In this document: piece after piece, positions 32,722-41,638 of the stretch | How positions within the stretch are numbered: position 1 is the stretch's first letter | Layout: every line of letters starts with the position of its first letter | Assembly (NCBI RefSeq): GCF_003337575.1 | Contig: NZ_QPJM01000012.1 | Location: 62,001 to 126,000, forward strand | Source: Phyllobacterium bourgognense | GTDB lineage: Bacteria; Pseudomonadota; Alphaproteobacteria; Rhizobiales; Rhizobiaceae | DNA length: 64,000 nucleotides | Direction: 5' to 3' | Notes under the pieces: model-generated | What the model was told of the DNA's origin: nothing | Database searches by the model: none | What the model saw: only the letters and a program-made list of their open reading frames with translations | Translations under genes and position numbers: made by a program

Positions 32722-32776
32722 TAACCGACACGGTTATATTTGCCCTTGACGGTTACAAAAATAACCCTTACGGTTA
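32722..32776. promoter_or_regulatory. Operator cluster between divergent repressor and 117-residue gene
   Basis: A perfect palindrome TAACCG-ACA-CGGTTA lies at 32722-32736. A lone half-site CGGTTA is at 32750-32755, and a second near-perfect palindrome TAACCC-TTA-CGGTTA is at 32762-32776. The CGGTTA half-sites start 19 and 21 bp apart, about two helical turns, so bound dimers would line up on one face of the DNA. The cluster lies between the repressor start (32680, leftwards) and the gene at 32813 (rightwards) and is the natural target of the XRE repressor. Confidence 0.8.
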
Positions 32777-32812
32777 GTGTTATAGACCTTAACAGCAACC
32801 AAGGAGATTGAA

Positions 32813-33166
32813 ATGACCAACGACACTGACAGACAGCACGGCATTCCACTCGCACAAATCTTCCACCAGCGCGCGGTCCTGATGACTGCTGCCTGCGACC
32901 CCGCTGGATATCCAGACGCCGTCATGGACTCGCTGATGAATACGGTCTCCCTTTTGGACGAGACAATCCTTTCCACACCCGCAAAGGACTACAGCGACAT
33001 CGCAGCTAAGTTGCGGCTGGCGCTCTACTACGCCGAGGACAGGGAAGTGTGGGAAACTCAAGCTCCTGACTTCCTGCGGGCCATCTCAATTGAGTGGACG
33101 CGCCTTAACAACGAAGAGTTTGCCGCGATCGGCGCCAAGCCACCGTATTTGATCGCAGCCGAATAG
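32813..33166 (+). CDS. Hypothetical protein, 117 residues, first gene of the rightward prophage transcript
   Basis: AAGGAGATTGA precedes the ATG. The product is acidic, soluble and helical, with QIFHQRAVLMTAACDP, then two long helices, AVMDSLMNTVSLLDETIL and YSDIAAKLRLALYYAE, and PDFLRAISIEWTRLNNEE near the C-terminus. No family is recognised. It stands where cro or early-gene products sit, divergent from the repressor and behind the operator cluster. The same transcript would continue into the mini-frame and tRNA-Arg downstream. Confidence 0.72.
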   Translation: MTNDTDRQHGIPLAQIFHQRAVLMTAACDPAGYPDAVMDSLMNTVSLLDETILSTPAKDYSDIAAKLRLALYYAEDREVWETQAPDFLRAISIEWTRLNNEEFAAIGAKPPYLIAAE

Positions 33167-33211
33167 CCACCACAGCCCATCCTCCCAAGATGGTCAACCA
33201 AGGAGAACCAC

Positions 33212-33244
33212 ATGAGAAGAGCCCAGACTAGAAGAAGACGCTAA
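33212..33244 (+). CDS. Ten-codon arginine (AGA)-rich mini-ORF upstream of tRNA-Arg(UCU)
   Basis: The frame encodes MRRAQTRRRR. Five of its six arginine codons are AGA (codons 2, 3, 7, 8 and 9) and the last is CGC. A Shine-Dalgarno AAGGAG ends 6 bp before the ATG, ideal spacing. The frame ends 24 bp before the tRNA-Arg gene whose anticodon UCU reads AGA, and a 12-bp palindrome (GGGTGGCCACCC, 33248-33259) lies between. It may act as a sensor of charged tRNA-Arg or as a minigene that ties up that tRNA. That translation occurs is an inference from the ribosome binding site and codon pattern. Confidence 0.55.
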   Translation: MRRAQTRRRR

Positions 33245-33268
33245 AACGGGTGGCCACCCACATTACAT

Positions 33269-33345
33269 GGCTCGTTAGCTCAGCCGGATAGAGCGATCGG
33301 TTTCTACCCGATAGGTCGAAGTTTCGAATACTTCACGAGTCGCCA
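33269..33345 (+). tRNA. tRNA-Arg (anticodon TCT)
   Basis: A full cloverleaf can be folded. The acceptor stem GGCTCGT pairs with ACGAGTC (one G-U), the D-arm is GCTC/GAGC, the anticodon stem ATCGG/CCGAT holds the loop TTTCTAC with anticodon TCT, the variable loop has five bases, and the T-arm is GAAGT-TTCGAAT-ACTTC. The 3' end CCA is encoded (33343-33345). It reads AGA and, by wobble, AGG, codons that are rare in the flanking chromosome but used in the prophage (the integrase starts ATG GAA AGG). It lies on the rightward prophage transcript and ends in its own terminator. Confidence 0.95.
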
Positions 33346-33348
33346 ATA

Positions 33349-33382
33349 GGGGCCGCTGAACCACCAGCGGTCCTTATTTTTT
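33349..33382 (+). terminator. Intrinsic terminator after tRNA-Arg
   Basis: GGCCGCTG (33351-33358) pairs with CAGCGGTC (33365-33372, one G-U) around a six-base loop; CTTATTTTTT follows. It ends the transcript carrying the 117-residue gene, the mini-ORF and the tRNA, only 4 bp after the CCA end. Confidence 0.88.
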
Positions 33383-33490
33383 GATCTGCTAACACTATAG
33401 AGGTCATAGATTCGGTTTCCCCGTTGGCAGCGGCGTTGGTTGTGTGCGTGCTGGATTGGCAGAAACTAAACACCAGAAGAGGAGGCGGCT

Positions 33491-33775
33491 ATGCGCGCTG
33501 AAAATGACAACGACCCGTTTGCCCGCCTTCCGCTATTCGCCAGCGACGCGGCAATTGCAGAGGCTATCGTAGGCAAGGAAGCCGCACCACGCTGGCTAAA
33601 GGAACGATTGCCGACGATATCAGAGAAGCCTGGCTTCCCGCAGATCGACGCTTTTCACGGCGGGCGCGCCGTTCCGCTCGTGCGTGTTTTTTATCAGAGC
33701 TATCTTGGGATCACGGTTGGATCTGGCGGAATGCCTGATCGAGGGGAGGGCGAATGGAAAGGCCGAAAGCAGTAG
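33491..33775 (+). CDS. Winged-helix-like protein preceding integrase, probable excisionase/accessory
   Basis: A 94-residue protein: DPFARLPLFASDAAIAEAIVGKEAAPRWLKERLP reads as a helix-turn-helix, then PQIDAFHGGRAVPLVRVFYQSYLG as a wing. Proteins of this form lie directly upstream of integrase genes in many rhizobial elements and are taken to be recombination directionality factors, which is family-position knowledge only. AGAGGAGG precedes the ATG by about 6 bp. Its last 22 bp overlap the integrase gene, so the two are coupled. Confidence 0.78.
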   Translation: MRAENDNDPFARLPLFASDAAIAEAIVGKEAAPRWLKERLPTISEKPGFPQIDAFHGGRAVPLVRVFYQSYLGITVGSGGMPDRGEGEWKGRKQ

Positions 33776-34983
33776 GTCTTAAATGGATGAAGCGTGCGTC
33801 TGGTCACGTACCCGTTTGGGTTGCCGACGAGGCGGATGTTAAGCGCGGCTATAGTCCAAAGACCGTCAATCTCTCATTCATACAAGACAGTCCAGAAATG
33901 CTAGTAGCCAAGTGCAATGCACTTCAGGCGGATATGCTGCTATGGCGGACAGGATATCGCCACGACCCGCTCGCCTTCGATGGCACGCTTCGCTCACTGT
34001 TCTCGACCTACCAACGAGATGAGGAAAGCGCTTTTCACAAGCTAAAACCTGGTTCGCTTGTCCCGTACAAACATTACCTTACCAAGCTCGAGGAGCACAT
34101 AGGTCCGCGGCGCGTCGATTCCATAATGGGCATTGATGTGATTCGCTGGCACAAAATCTGGAGTGATGGAGACAGGCACCTTGCGGCAGCAGCGACTTGC
34201 CGAGCCATCCTTGAGGCGGCAGTGCGCCATGGCATCCTGCGCCGTTTTGACGGATGCATTCAACTGCGTGAAATCCTAAAGACCGCCCGATCGGGATTGC
34301 CGCAGCCAAAGCGTCGTGAGACGGTTCTTACAGCCGCGGAAGCCATTGCGGCCAGAAAAGCAGCGCACGCTGCTGGCAGGCCATCCTCGGCACTCTTATA
34401 CGCTTTGGTCTACGAGACAACGCTGCGGCTTTGGGATGTTGCCGGCCAGTGGTGGGCTATCGACATGGATGGTGTCTCAGACGTGCTTGACGTTCAGGCT
34501 GGATTGAAATGGTTTGGTCTGCGATGGGAGAATGTCGACGAGAATCTTTTGTTGAAGTTCACCCCATCGAAGACCGCGAACACGTCAGGCAAGTCGATCG
34601 CATATCCGTTGTCGAAGGCACCGATGGTGTTGGAAGAAATGGCCCATTGGCCCCTCGACAAGCGCACAGGTCCCATGATCGTCTCAGAGACCACAGGCCT
34701 GCCCTACAACTCCCGGGCCATCACAGACCGATGGGCAGAGGATAGGGAAGCCGCTGGCATCGATCCAAAGGCGTGGGCTCGCGATCTTAGGGCCTCCGGA
34801 ATCACTGAGGGCAGGGCATCTGGTGCAACAACCGACGACGCCGCAAAGGTTGCCGGCCACAGTGGAACGCGCACGACATCAGCGGTTTACGATCGTGCAA
34901 CAGAAGAAGCAGCAGACCGCTTCGCAGACGCTCGGTTGAAGGGCCGAGAACAGAGCGGTAACGGCAGCGGTAACGGGCGGTAA
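33754..34983 (+). CDS. Tyrosine-type phage integrase
   Basis: A 409-residue site-specific recombinase. The core-binding domain spans about residues 60-180 (HYLTKLEEHIG, RHLAAAATCRAILEAAVRHG). The catalytic domain has the first arginine in ETTLRLWDVAG, the lysine in KFTPSKTA, the second arginine in ARDLRASGITEG, HSGTRTTS with the third arginine, and the nucleophilic tyrosine in AVYDRA. The usual histidine of HxLR is replaced by arginine (RDLR), which some families tolerate. The stop codon lies 7 bp before attR, the normal layout. The gene uses AGG/AGA for at least six arginines, codons served by the tRNA upstream. Confidence 0.93.
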   Translation: MERPKAVGLKWMKRASGHVPVWVADEADVKRGYSPKTVNLSFIQDSPEMLVAKCNALQADMLLWRTGYRHDPLAFDGTLRSLFSTYQRDEESAFHKLKPGSLVPYKHYLTKLEEHIGPRRVDSIMGIDVIRWHKIWSDGDRHLAAAATCRAILEAAVRHGILRRFDGCIQLREILKTARSGLPQPKRRETVLTAAEAIAARKAAHAAGRPSSALLYALVYETTLRLWDVAGQWWAIDMDGVSDVLDVQAGLKWFGLRWENVDENLLLKFTPSKTANTSGKSIAYPLSKAPMVLEEMAHWPLDKRTGPMIVSETTGLPYNSRAITDRWAEDREAAGIDPKAWARDLRASGITEGRASGATTDDAAKVAGHSGTRTTSAVYDRATEEAADRFADARLKGREQSGNGSGNGR

Positions 34984-34990
34984 CGCGTCC

Positions 34991-35048
34991 GTTCCAATGC
35001 CTTGATCCTTAACATTAATTAACTGAGGCGGCTTTAACCGCACCTTAA
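34991..35048 (+). other. attR, right attachment repeat
   Basis: Copy of the repeat at 16905-16962. The first 18 bp (GTTCCAATGCCTTGATCC) and the last 16 bp (CTTTAACCGCACCTTA) are identical; the middle differs by three substitutions and a single-base deletion. It ends 70 bp before the PBP1A start, so integration placed the element inside the upstream region of that gene. Confidence 0.85.
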
Positions 35049-35117
35049 ATCGCCGCATTTACCCTGCAACGGGGCGCTTTCAAACTATTCGGGCTCATCG
35101 GGCGGGACTTCTCATCA

Positions 35118-37307
35118 ATGGCATCACGCGACAAGGGCAGACAGCGCATTGAGCCGGGGTTCGGTACGGGCCGCCGTTCGGGCGATGATTTGCGCGCAGA
35201 TCCGGAGGACAGGCCTGTGGCAAAACGCAAGACGGCACGCAAACCGGCTAGATCGCAACGAGGCAGATCGCGCCGCGCCCGCAGCAGCGGCGGGTTTTTC
35301 GGTGCACTGCGCCGCCTGGTCTATTGGTCATTCGTTCTGTGCATCTGGGGCGGTATCGCTTTGGCGGGTACTGTCATTTACTTCGCCGCGAAGATGCCGC
35401 AGACGACCACATGGGCCATTCCCGATCGTCCGCCCAACGTCAAGATCGTTTCGGTCGAGGGTGATCTGATCGCCAATCGCGGCGCATCCGGCGGCGAGGC
35501 GATCAGTCTGCATGACATGTCGCCCTATCTGCCGGAAGCTGTCGTCGCCATCGAGGATCGCCGGTTCTATTCGCATTTCGGCGTAGATCCCATCGGCTTT
35601 ACCCGTGCGATGGTTGCCAACGTCATGTCCGGGCGGCTTGTTCAGGGCGGATCGACCATCACCCAGCAGCTGGCCAAGAACCTTTTCCTCACGCCGGACC
35701 GCACCATTGAACGCAAGGTGCAGGAAGTCATGCTCGCCCTCTGGCTCGAGCAGAAATACACCAAGGATCAAATTCTCGAAATGTATTTGAACCGGGTCTA
35801 TCTCGGTTCGGGTTCCTATGGCGTTGCCGCGGCCTCCCGGCGCTATTTCAATAAATCTGCCAAGGAAGTGACCCTGCCGGAAGCCGCATTGATTGCCGGG
35901 CTGTTGAAGGCACCATCGCGCCTGTCGCCTGCGCGTGATCCGAAAGCCGCGCGTGAACGGTCGCAGCTTGTGCTCGCGGCCATGCGCGAACAGGGCATGA
36001 TCGGCGACAAGGAACTCAACTTCGCCATGAAACAGCCGGCAACCCGCGCCGCCTCCTATTGGAGCGGTTCGGAGCAATATGTCGCCGACCGGGTCATGGA
36101 AGACTTGCCGGATCTGATCGGCGATGTGCGCAGCGATGTGATCGTCGACACCACTGTCGATCTCGGGCTGCAAAAGCTCGGAGAAGCGTCGATCCGCGAT
36201 CTGATCAGCAAGAATGGCGAGAAACTCAATGTCTCGCAGGGCGCGCTGGTTTCGGTGGACGGTACCGGTGCGGTGCGGGCGCTGGTCGGCGGCTATGACT
36301 ATGCCAACAGCCAGTTCGATCGTGCCAGCGAGGCCAAGCGTCAGCCGGGCTCGGCGTTCAAGCCGTTTGTCTATCTGTCCGCGCTCGAGCAAGGGTTCAC
36401 GCCCGAATCCGTACGCAACGACGCGCCAATCCGTATCGGCAACTGGACGCCGGGCAACTTCAACGGCAAGTATTTCGGCAAGGTAACATTGGCCGAAGCG
36501 CTGGCGCGCTCGCTGAATTCCGTTTCGGCGCAGCTTGTGATGGAAGTCGGCCCGACGACAGTCGTGTCGACAGCCCACCGCCTCGGCATCGAATCGAACC
36601 TCACGGCAAATGCTTCACTGGCACTTGGAACATCGGAAGTCACGCTTCTGGAACTGACCGATTCTTTCGTTCCCTTTGCCAATGGTGGCTACAGGGCGCC
36701 GCCCTATATCATCCGCCGCGTGACGACCAATGAAGGCAAGGTCCTCTACCAGCACAAGAACACCGCTACAGACCGTGTCATCGATCCGCGCAATGTCGGC
36801 ATGATGAATGCCATGCTGCGCCAGACAGTCGATACGGGTACGGCGACGAAAGCCAAATTCGGCTGGCCGGCAGCGGGCAAGACCGGCACCAGCCAGAACT
36901 TCCGCGATGCCTGGTTCATCGGCTATACATCGAACCTGACGACCGGCGTCTGGTTCGGCAATGATGACGGCAAGCCGACGAAGAAGATCACTGGCGGTTC
37001 CCTGCCGGCGATCGCATGGAAAGACTTCATGGTCGCTGCGCACAAGGGCGTGCCGGTGGCGCAGTTGCCGGGTGACTATCAGCTGCATCAGCAGGTCAAT
37101 GACGGCAACGATATCTTGCCCTCTTCCGGGGTCGATCCCGCGGTGCCAGCTGGCGAGGGCGTGCCTTCCGCGCAACTCGATCCGGTCGGCCCGGTTCCTC
37201 CTGCGGATCTCGGTGATCAAACCGGTTCAACCCGGCCCGTGCCTCCCGGCGAGGTTGGCCACAAGGGCCGCAAGACGACGCTGTTCGATCTGATCATGGG
37301 CAATTGA
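35118..37307 (+). CDS. Penicillin-binding protein 1A-type bifunctional peptidoglycan synthase
   Basis: A 729-residue class A PBP that polymerises and crosslinks peptidoglycan in the periplasm. A basic cytoplasmic tail (residues 35-65) and one membrane anchor (68-92) precede the glycosyltransferase domain (catalytic E146 in EDRRFYSHFGVDP, QGGSTITQQLAKN near 176-188). The transpeptidase domain has SxxK at S412-K415, SLN at 465-467 and KTGTS at 588-592. A proline-rich tail follows. An alternative GTG start at 35217 has a better ribosome binding site (GGAGG 8 bp upstream) and would remove 33 polar residues. The prophage attR lies 70 bp upstream, so the promoter may be partly element-derived. Confidence 0.93.
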   Translation: MASRDKGRQRIEPGFGTGRRSGDDLRADPEDRPVAKRKTARKPARSQRGRSRRARSSGGFFGALRRLVYWSFVLCIWGGIALAGTVIYFAAKMPQTTTWAIPDRPPNVKIVSVEGDLIANRGASGGEAISLHDMSPYLPEAVVAIEDRRFYSHFGVDPIGFTRAMVANVMSGRLVQGGSTITQQLAKNLFLTPDRTIERKVQEVMLALWLEQKYTKDQILEMYLNRVYLGSGSYGVAAASRRYFNKSAKEVTLPEAALIAGLLKAPSRLSPARDPKAARERSQLVLAAMREQGMIGDKELNFAMKQPATRAASYWSGSEQYVADRVMEDLPDLIGDVRSDVIVDTTVDLGLQKLGEASIRDLISKNGEKLNVSQGALVSVDGTGAVRALVGGYDYANSQFDRASEAKRQPGSAFKPFVYLSALEQGFTPESVRNDAPIRIGNWTPGNFNGKYFGKVTLAEALARSLNSVSAQLVMEVGPTTVVSTAHRLGIESNLTANASLALGTSEVTLLELTDSFVPFANGGYRAPPYIIRRVTTNEGKVLYQHKNTATDRVIDPRNVGMMNAMLRQTVDTGTATKAKFGWPAAGKTGTSQNFRDAWFIGYTSNLTTGVWFGNDDGKPTKKITGGSLPAIAWKDFMVAAHKGVPVAQLPGDYQLHQQVNDGNDILPSSGVDPAVPAGEGVPSAQLDPVGPVPPADLGDQTGSTRPVPPGEVGHKGRKTTLFDLIMGN

Positions 37308-37340
37308 TTTGGATTTGTATACGTAGCGCCAACATTGCCG

Positions 37341-37479
37341 CCTTACCCTACTCCTTGTGGGGAGGGACGGAGCGACGGGGAGGGGCTTTTTCTAATTATA
37401 TGGAATGGGCAGTGCGAGGTTGTTTAAAATGCCCCTCCCTGCTGCTGCGCAGCCTCCCTCCCCACAGGGGGGGTAAGGG
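37341..37479. repeat. Inverted repeat element after PBP1A
   Basis: CCTTACCC...CCTTGTGGGGAGGG on the left faces CCCTCCCCACAGGGGGGGTAAGG on the right (read in two parts), with an inner part (GGAGGGGC and GCCCCTCC) also complementary. The total is about 139 bp, between convergent PBP1A and glpK genes. It differs in sequence from the GTGCGTGGTTCGA repeat family but is of similar size. It could serve as a bidirectional terminator. Confidence 0.75.
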
Positions 37480-37501
37480 CAGAGCCATTCCATCAATCCC
37501 G

Positions 37502-38992
37502 CTAACTCGTCAACGTCCGTTTCACCGCGACTCTCCATCCTGCAATCTTGGCTTTGCGCGTCTTGTCGTCCATCTTCGGCACAAACCGTATGTCGCGTTC
37601 CCAGGTCTTGGCGAAATCGCGCTTGCCCGGCCAGATGCCCGCCTTCGAGCCCGCCAGCCATGCGGCTCCGAGTGCTGTGGTTTCGAGAATCGTCGGACGA
37701 TCCACCGGCGCATCGAGAATGTCTGCGAGACGTTGCATCGTCCAGTCGGAAGCGACCATACCGCCATCGACGCGCAGAACGGTCTTCGTACCGGATGACT
37801 TCCAGTCCTTGCGCATCGCATCGAGCAGATCCCGCGTCTGATAGGCAACCGATTCCAGAGCGGCGCGGGCAAATTCCGCCGGTCCGGTGTTGCGGGTAAG
37901 GCCGTAGATGGCGCCGCGCGCCTCGGCATCCCAATGCGGCGCTCCAAGGCCGACGAAGGCCGGAACGAGATAGACGTTCTGGCTCGGATCGGCCTGATCG
38001 GCGAGTTTGCCGGTTTCGGGCGCCGAGCCGATGATCTTCAACCCGTCCCGCAACCACTGTACGGCCGCCCCGGCAATAAAAATCGAGCCTTCCAGTGCGT
38101 ATGTCGTCTTGCCGTTGAGACGGTAGGCAATTGTCGTCAGCAGCCGGTTCTTCGACAGCACCATATCAGTGCCCGTGTTGAGAACGGCAAAGCATCCGGT
38201 TCCATAGGTGGATTTGAACATGCCCGGCTCGAAACAGGCTTGCCCGATGGTCGCCGCGTGCTGGTCGCCCGCAACACCGAGAATGGGAATCGTAGCGCCA
38301 AAAATGTCAGCTTCGGCAGCGCCGTAATTTGCCGCGCAGTCTTTTACCTCCGGCAGCATGGCGCGAGGAATGCGGAGAATCTCGAGGAGCTCATCGTCCC
38401 ATTCATTAGTCGCTATGTTGAAGATCAGCGTGCGCGATGCATTTGTAGCGTCAGTTGCATGCACCTTGCCGCCGGTCAGCCTCCAAATGAGAAAACTATC
38501 GACCGTGCCGAAGAGCAGTTCGCCGTTTGCGGCGCGTTTGCGAGCACCGGGCACCTTGTCGAGGATCCAAGAGAGCTTGGTGCCGGAAAAATACGGATCT
38601 AGCAGCAGGCCTGTCTTCTTCGTGAACGTCTTTTCGAGGCCCTGCTTTTTCAGCTTCTGGCACAGCGGCGCCGTTCGCCTGTCTTGCCAGACGATGGCAT
38701 TGTGAATGGGTTTGCCGGTCTCCCTGTCCCAGACAATGACCGTCTCGCGCTGGTTGGTGATGCCTATAGCCGCAACGTCGCCTGCCTCTATCTTGGCGTT
38801 CTCGATCGCCACTTCGCAGGTCTTGAGTACGGATCGCCAGATTTCTTCCGGGTCATGCTCCACCCAGCCTGATTGCGGATAGATCTGTGTGAATTCCTGC
38901 TGGCTCTTGCCCACAACCTTGCGGTTCTTGTCGAAAACAATAGCGCGGCTCGACGTCGTTCCCTGGTCGATGGCCAGAATATATCCGTTCAT
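37502..38992 (-). CDS. glpK: Glycerol kinase
   Basis: A 496-residue FGGY kinase that makes sn-glycerol 3-phosphate from glycerol and ATP. It starts [16 protein letters not shown], contains the glycerol-binding region ([22 protein letters not shown]), the [11 protein letters not shown] motif and the adenosine motif [15 protein letters not shown]. The ATG at 38992 follows GGGGGGAAGC. An upstream in-frame start at 39133 would add a non-conserved N-terminus and is rejected. The gene is monocistronic and divergent from the SDR gene; no glpD or glpR is nearby. Confidence 0.95.
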   Translation of the reverse strand: MNGYILAIDQGTTSSRAIVFDKNRKVVGKSQQEFTQIYPQSGWVEHDPEEIWRSVLKTCEVAIENAKIEAGDVAAIGITNQRETVIVWDRETGKPIHNAIVWQDRRTAPLCQKLKKQGLEKTFTKKTGLLLDPYFSGTKLSWILDKVPGARKRAANGELLFGTVDSFLIWRLTGGKVHATDATNASRTLIFNIATNEWDDELLEILRIPRAMLPEVKDCAANYGAAEADIFGATIPILGVAGDQHAATIGQACFEPGMFKSTYGTGCFAVLNTGTDMVLSKNRLLTTIAYRLNGKTTYALEGSIFIAGAAVQWLRDGLKIIGSAPETGKLADQADPSQNVYLVPAFVGLGAPHWDAEARGAIYGLTRNTGPAEFARAALESVAYQTRDLLDAMRKDWKSSGTKTVLRVDGGMVASDWTMQRLADILDAPVDRPTILETTALGAAWLAGSKAGIWPGKRDFAKTWERDIRFVPKMDDKTRKAKIAGWRVAVKRTLTS

Positions 38993-39114
38993 GCTTCCCC
39001 CCTTGATCTGAGCGCCACGATATTGGCTTCGCCCGGGCGGATCAATCGTTGCGACATGATATGCCTCGAATTTTGCAATGCGATAAGCTATTGCTGGTGC
39101 AACGGAGTATTTCC

Positions 39115-39864
39115 ATGACCAACGAAGAACCACGCAAGGTACTTGTCCTGACGGGCGCGAGCCGCGGTATCGGCCACGCCACTGTCAAACGCTTCTCGCG
39201 CGCCGGTTGGCGCGTCATCACCTGTTCCCGTCAGAGCTTCGACGATAATTGCCCTTGGCCGGCTGGTCCCGACGATCACATAAAAGTCGATCTCGCAGAC
39301 CCCGCCGATGTCGATCATGCGGTGTCCGAAATCAGGCAGAGGCTCGCCATGGAGGGCGGTAAGCTCAATGCGCTGGTCAACAATGCCGGTATTTCACCGA
39401 AGAATAGTTCGGGCGCCCGTCTCGATTCCATCGAGACCCCCATGCAGACATGGATGAGCGTATTCCAGGTGAACTTCTTCGCGCCCATCATGCTGGCGCG
39501 GGGCCTCTTTGCCGAACTTGAGGCGGCACAGGGGTCGGTGGTGAATGTGACCTCGATTGCCGGCAGCCGCGTCCATCCTTTCGCGGGCACCGCCTATGCC
39601 ACCTCCAAGGCGGCATTGGCATCTCTCACACGTGAAATGGCGTCAGACTTCGGGCCGCATGGCATTCGCGTCAATGCAATTGCACCGGGTGAAATCGATA
39701 CGGCGATTTTGTCTCCCGGCACCGACAAAATGATCGAGCATCTGCCATTGCGGCGGCTGGGAAAAACGGCCGAGGTGGCTGAAACGATCTACTTCCTGTG
39801 CACCGAATCGTCATCATACGTGACGGGATCCGAGATCCATATCAACGGCGGCCAGCACGTTTAG
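39115..39864 (+). CDS. Short-chain dehydrogenase/reductase
   Basis: A 249-residue classical SDR: NAD(P)-binding TGASRGIG at 13-20, VNNAG at 88-92, catalytic S147, Y161 and K165 (YATSK), and the C-terminal [16 protein letters not shown] precedes the ATG by 7 bp. The substrate cannot be told. It shares a 122-bp divergent promoter region with glpK. Many SDRs of this type act on 3-oxoacyl or sugar substrates. Confidence 0.85.
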   Translation: MTNEEPRKVLVLTGASRGIGHATVKRFSRAGWRVITCSRQSFDDNCPWPAGPDDHIKVDLADPADVDHAVSEIRQRLAMEGGKLNALVNNAGISPKNSSGARLDSIETPMQTWMSVFQVNFFAPIMLARGLFAELEAAQGSVVNVTSIAGSRVHPFAGTAYATSKAALASLTREMASDFGPHGIRVNAIAPGEIDTAILSPGTDKMIEHLPLRRLGKTAEVAETIYFLCTESSSYVTGSEIHINGGQHV

Positions 39865-39910
39865 AGCGCCGAAGCTTATCCTTCCCTTGGGGAGGGCCGC
39901 GGCGGGCGTG

Positions 39911-40042
39911 ACCCATGTGCGTGGTTCGACAGGCTCACCATTAGGAAGGTGGAGATTGCAGGGCCGGGATATGAAGCGTGGTGATTAGCGTTGCAGCCCG
40001 CGAGCACCCTCACGGTGAGCCTGTCGAACCACGCACACGGGT
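39911..40042. repeat. Palindromic intergenic repeat, copy C
   Basis: A 132-bp inverted repeat. The left arm ACCCATGTGCGTGGTTCGAC continues AGGCTCACC; the right arm GGTGAGCCTGTCGAACCACG continues CACACGGGT. The outer 29 bp match with one mismatch. It shares its interior with copy B. It lies between converging genes. Confidence 0.87.
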
Positions 40043-40280
40043 CATGCATCTGCACTACCCCAAACTTGAAAATCTCATCCTCTCCCGCAAGGGGAGAGAT
40101 AATCGGCATCGGCCGTCGCGAAAACCACTGCCCCAACTGTGTCCTGACCCCACAAAAAAGCCACGATTTCGCCACGAAATTCGGGATAAGTTTTGGCAGA
40201 TTTGACGCAAGAATAGCTCGTTTTCACGCAAAAACGGAGTAAACCCGCACAAAGATTCGCTAGTTCTATTCCCAAAATGC

Positions 40281-40318
40281 TAAAGGAATAAGTTCTCAGC
40301 TGAGAACTTATTCCTTTA
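40281..40318. repeat. 38-bp perfect palindrome downstream of xylA
   Basis: The arm TAAAGGAATAAGTTCTCAG is followed at once by its exact complement, with no spacer and no mismatch (centre between 40299 and 40300). It lies 10 bp after the xylA stop codon on the minus strand. In RNA it would fold into a stem of about 17 pairs, but only a short T-rich tract (GCATTTTGG) follows, so it may act in mRNA 3'-end stability or as a protein-binding dyad as well as a terminator. Confidence 0.8.
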
Positions 40319-40327
40319 CCCGCAACT

Positions 40328-41634
<1,307 letters not shown>

Positions 41635-41638
<4 letters not shown>

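Larger units (their letters stand above)
16905..35048. mobile_element. Integrated, probably defective prophage (about 18.1 kb)
   Basis: Bounded by the attL/attR repeat. It contains a tyrosine integrase, an XRE repressor with its own operators, a PrtN-type activator, an HK97-type prohead protease, tail proteins (assembly-chaperone-like, HK97-gp10-like, tape measure, fibre, fibre assembly) and a tRNA-Arg. Many genes are visibly richer in A/T and in AGA/AGG codons than the flanking chromosome. No terminase, portal, major capsid, head-tail connector, major tail tube, baseplate hub or lysis gene can be recognised, and the head region collapses between the protease (ends 24094) and the tail chaperone (starts 24864). 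It is therefore either a remnant or a satellite that relies on a helper. Orientation: early genes left, integrase at the right end. Confidence 0.85.
39865..40327. other. 463-bp intergenic region between convergent SDR and xylA genes
   Basis: No gene is supportable. It contains palindromic repeat copy C (39911-40042) and a 38-bp perfect palindrome (40281-40318) next to the xylA stop. The middle part (40080-40260) is unremarkable; the phrase CTCTCCCGCAAGGGGAGAG near 40079-40097 is a small hairpin. Confidence 0.6.

Noticed and set aside
16905-35048. Interpretation of the element as a functional tailocin, suggested by the PrtN-like gene and lack of head genes
   Set aside because: A prohead protease is present and the major tail, hub, baseplate and lysis genes needed for a tailocin are not visible, so a defective prophage or satellite is more likely.
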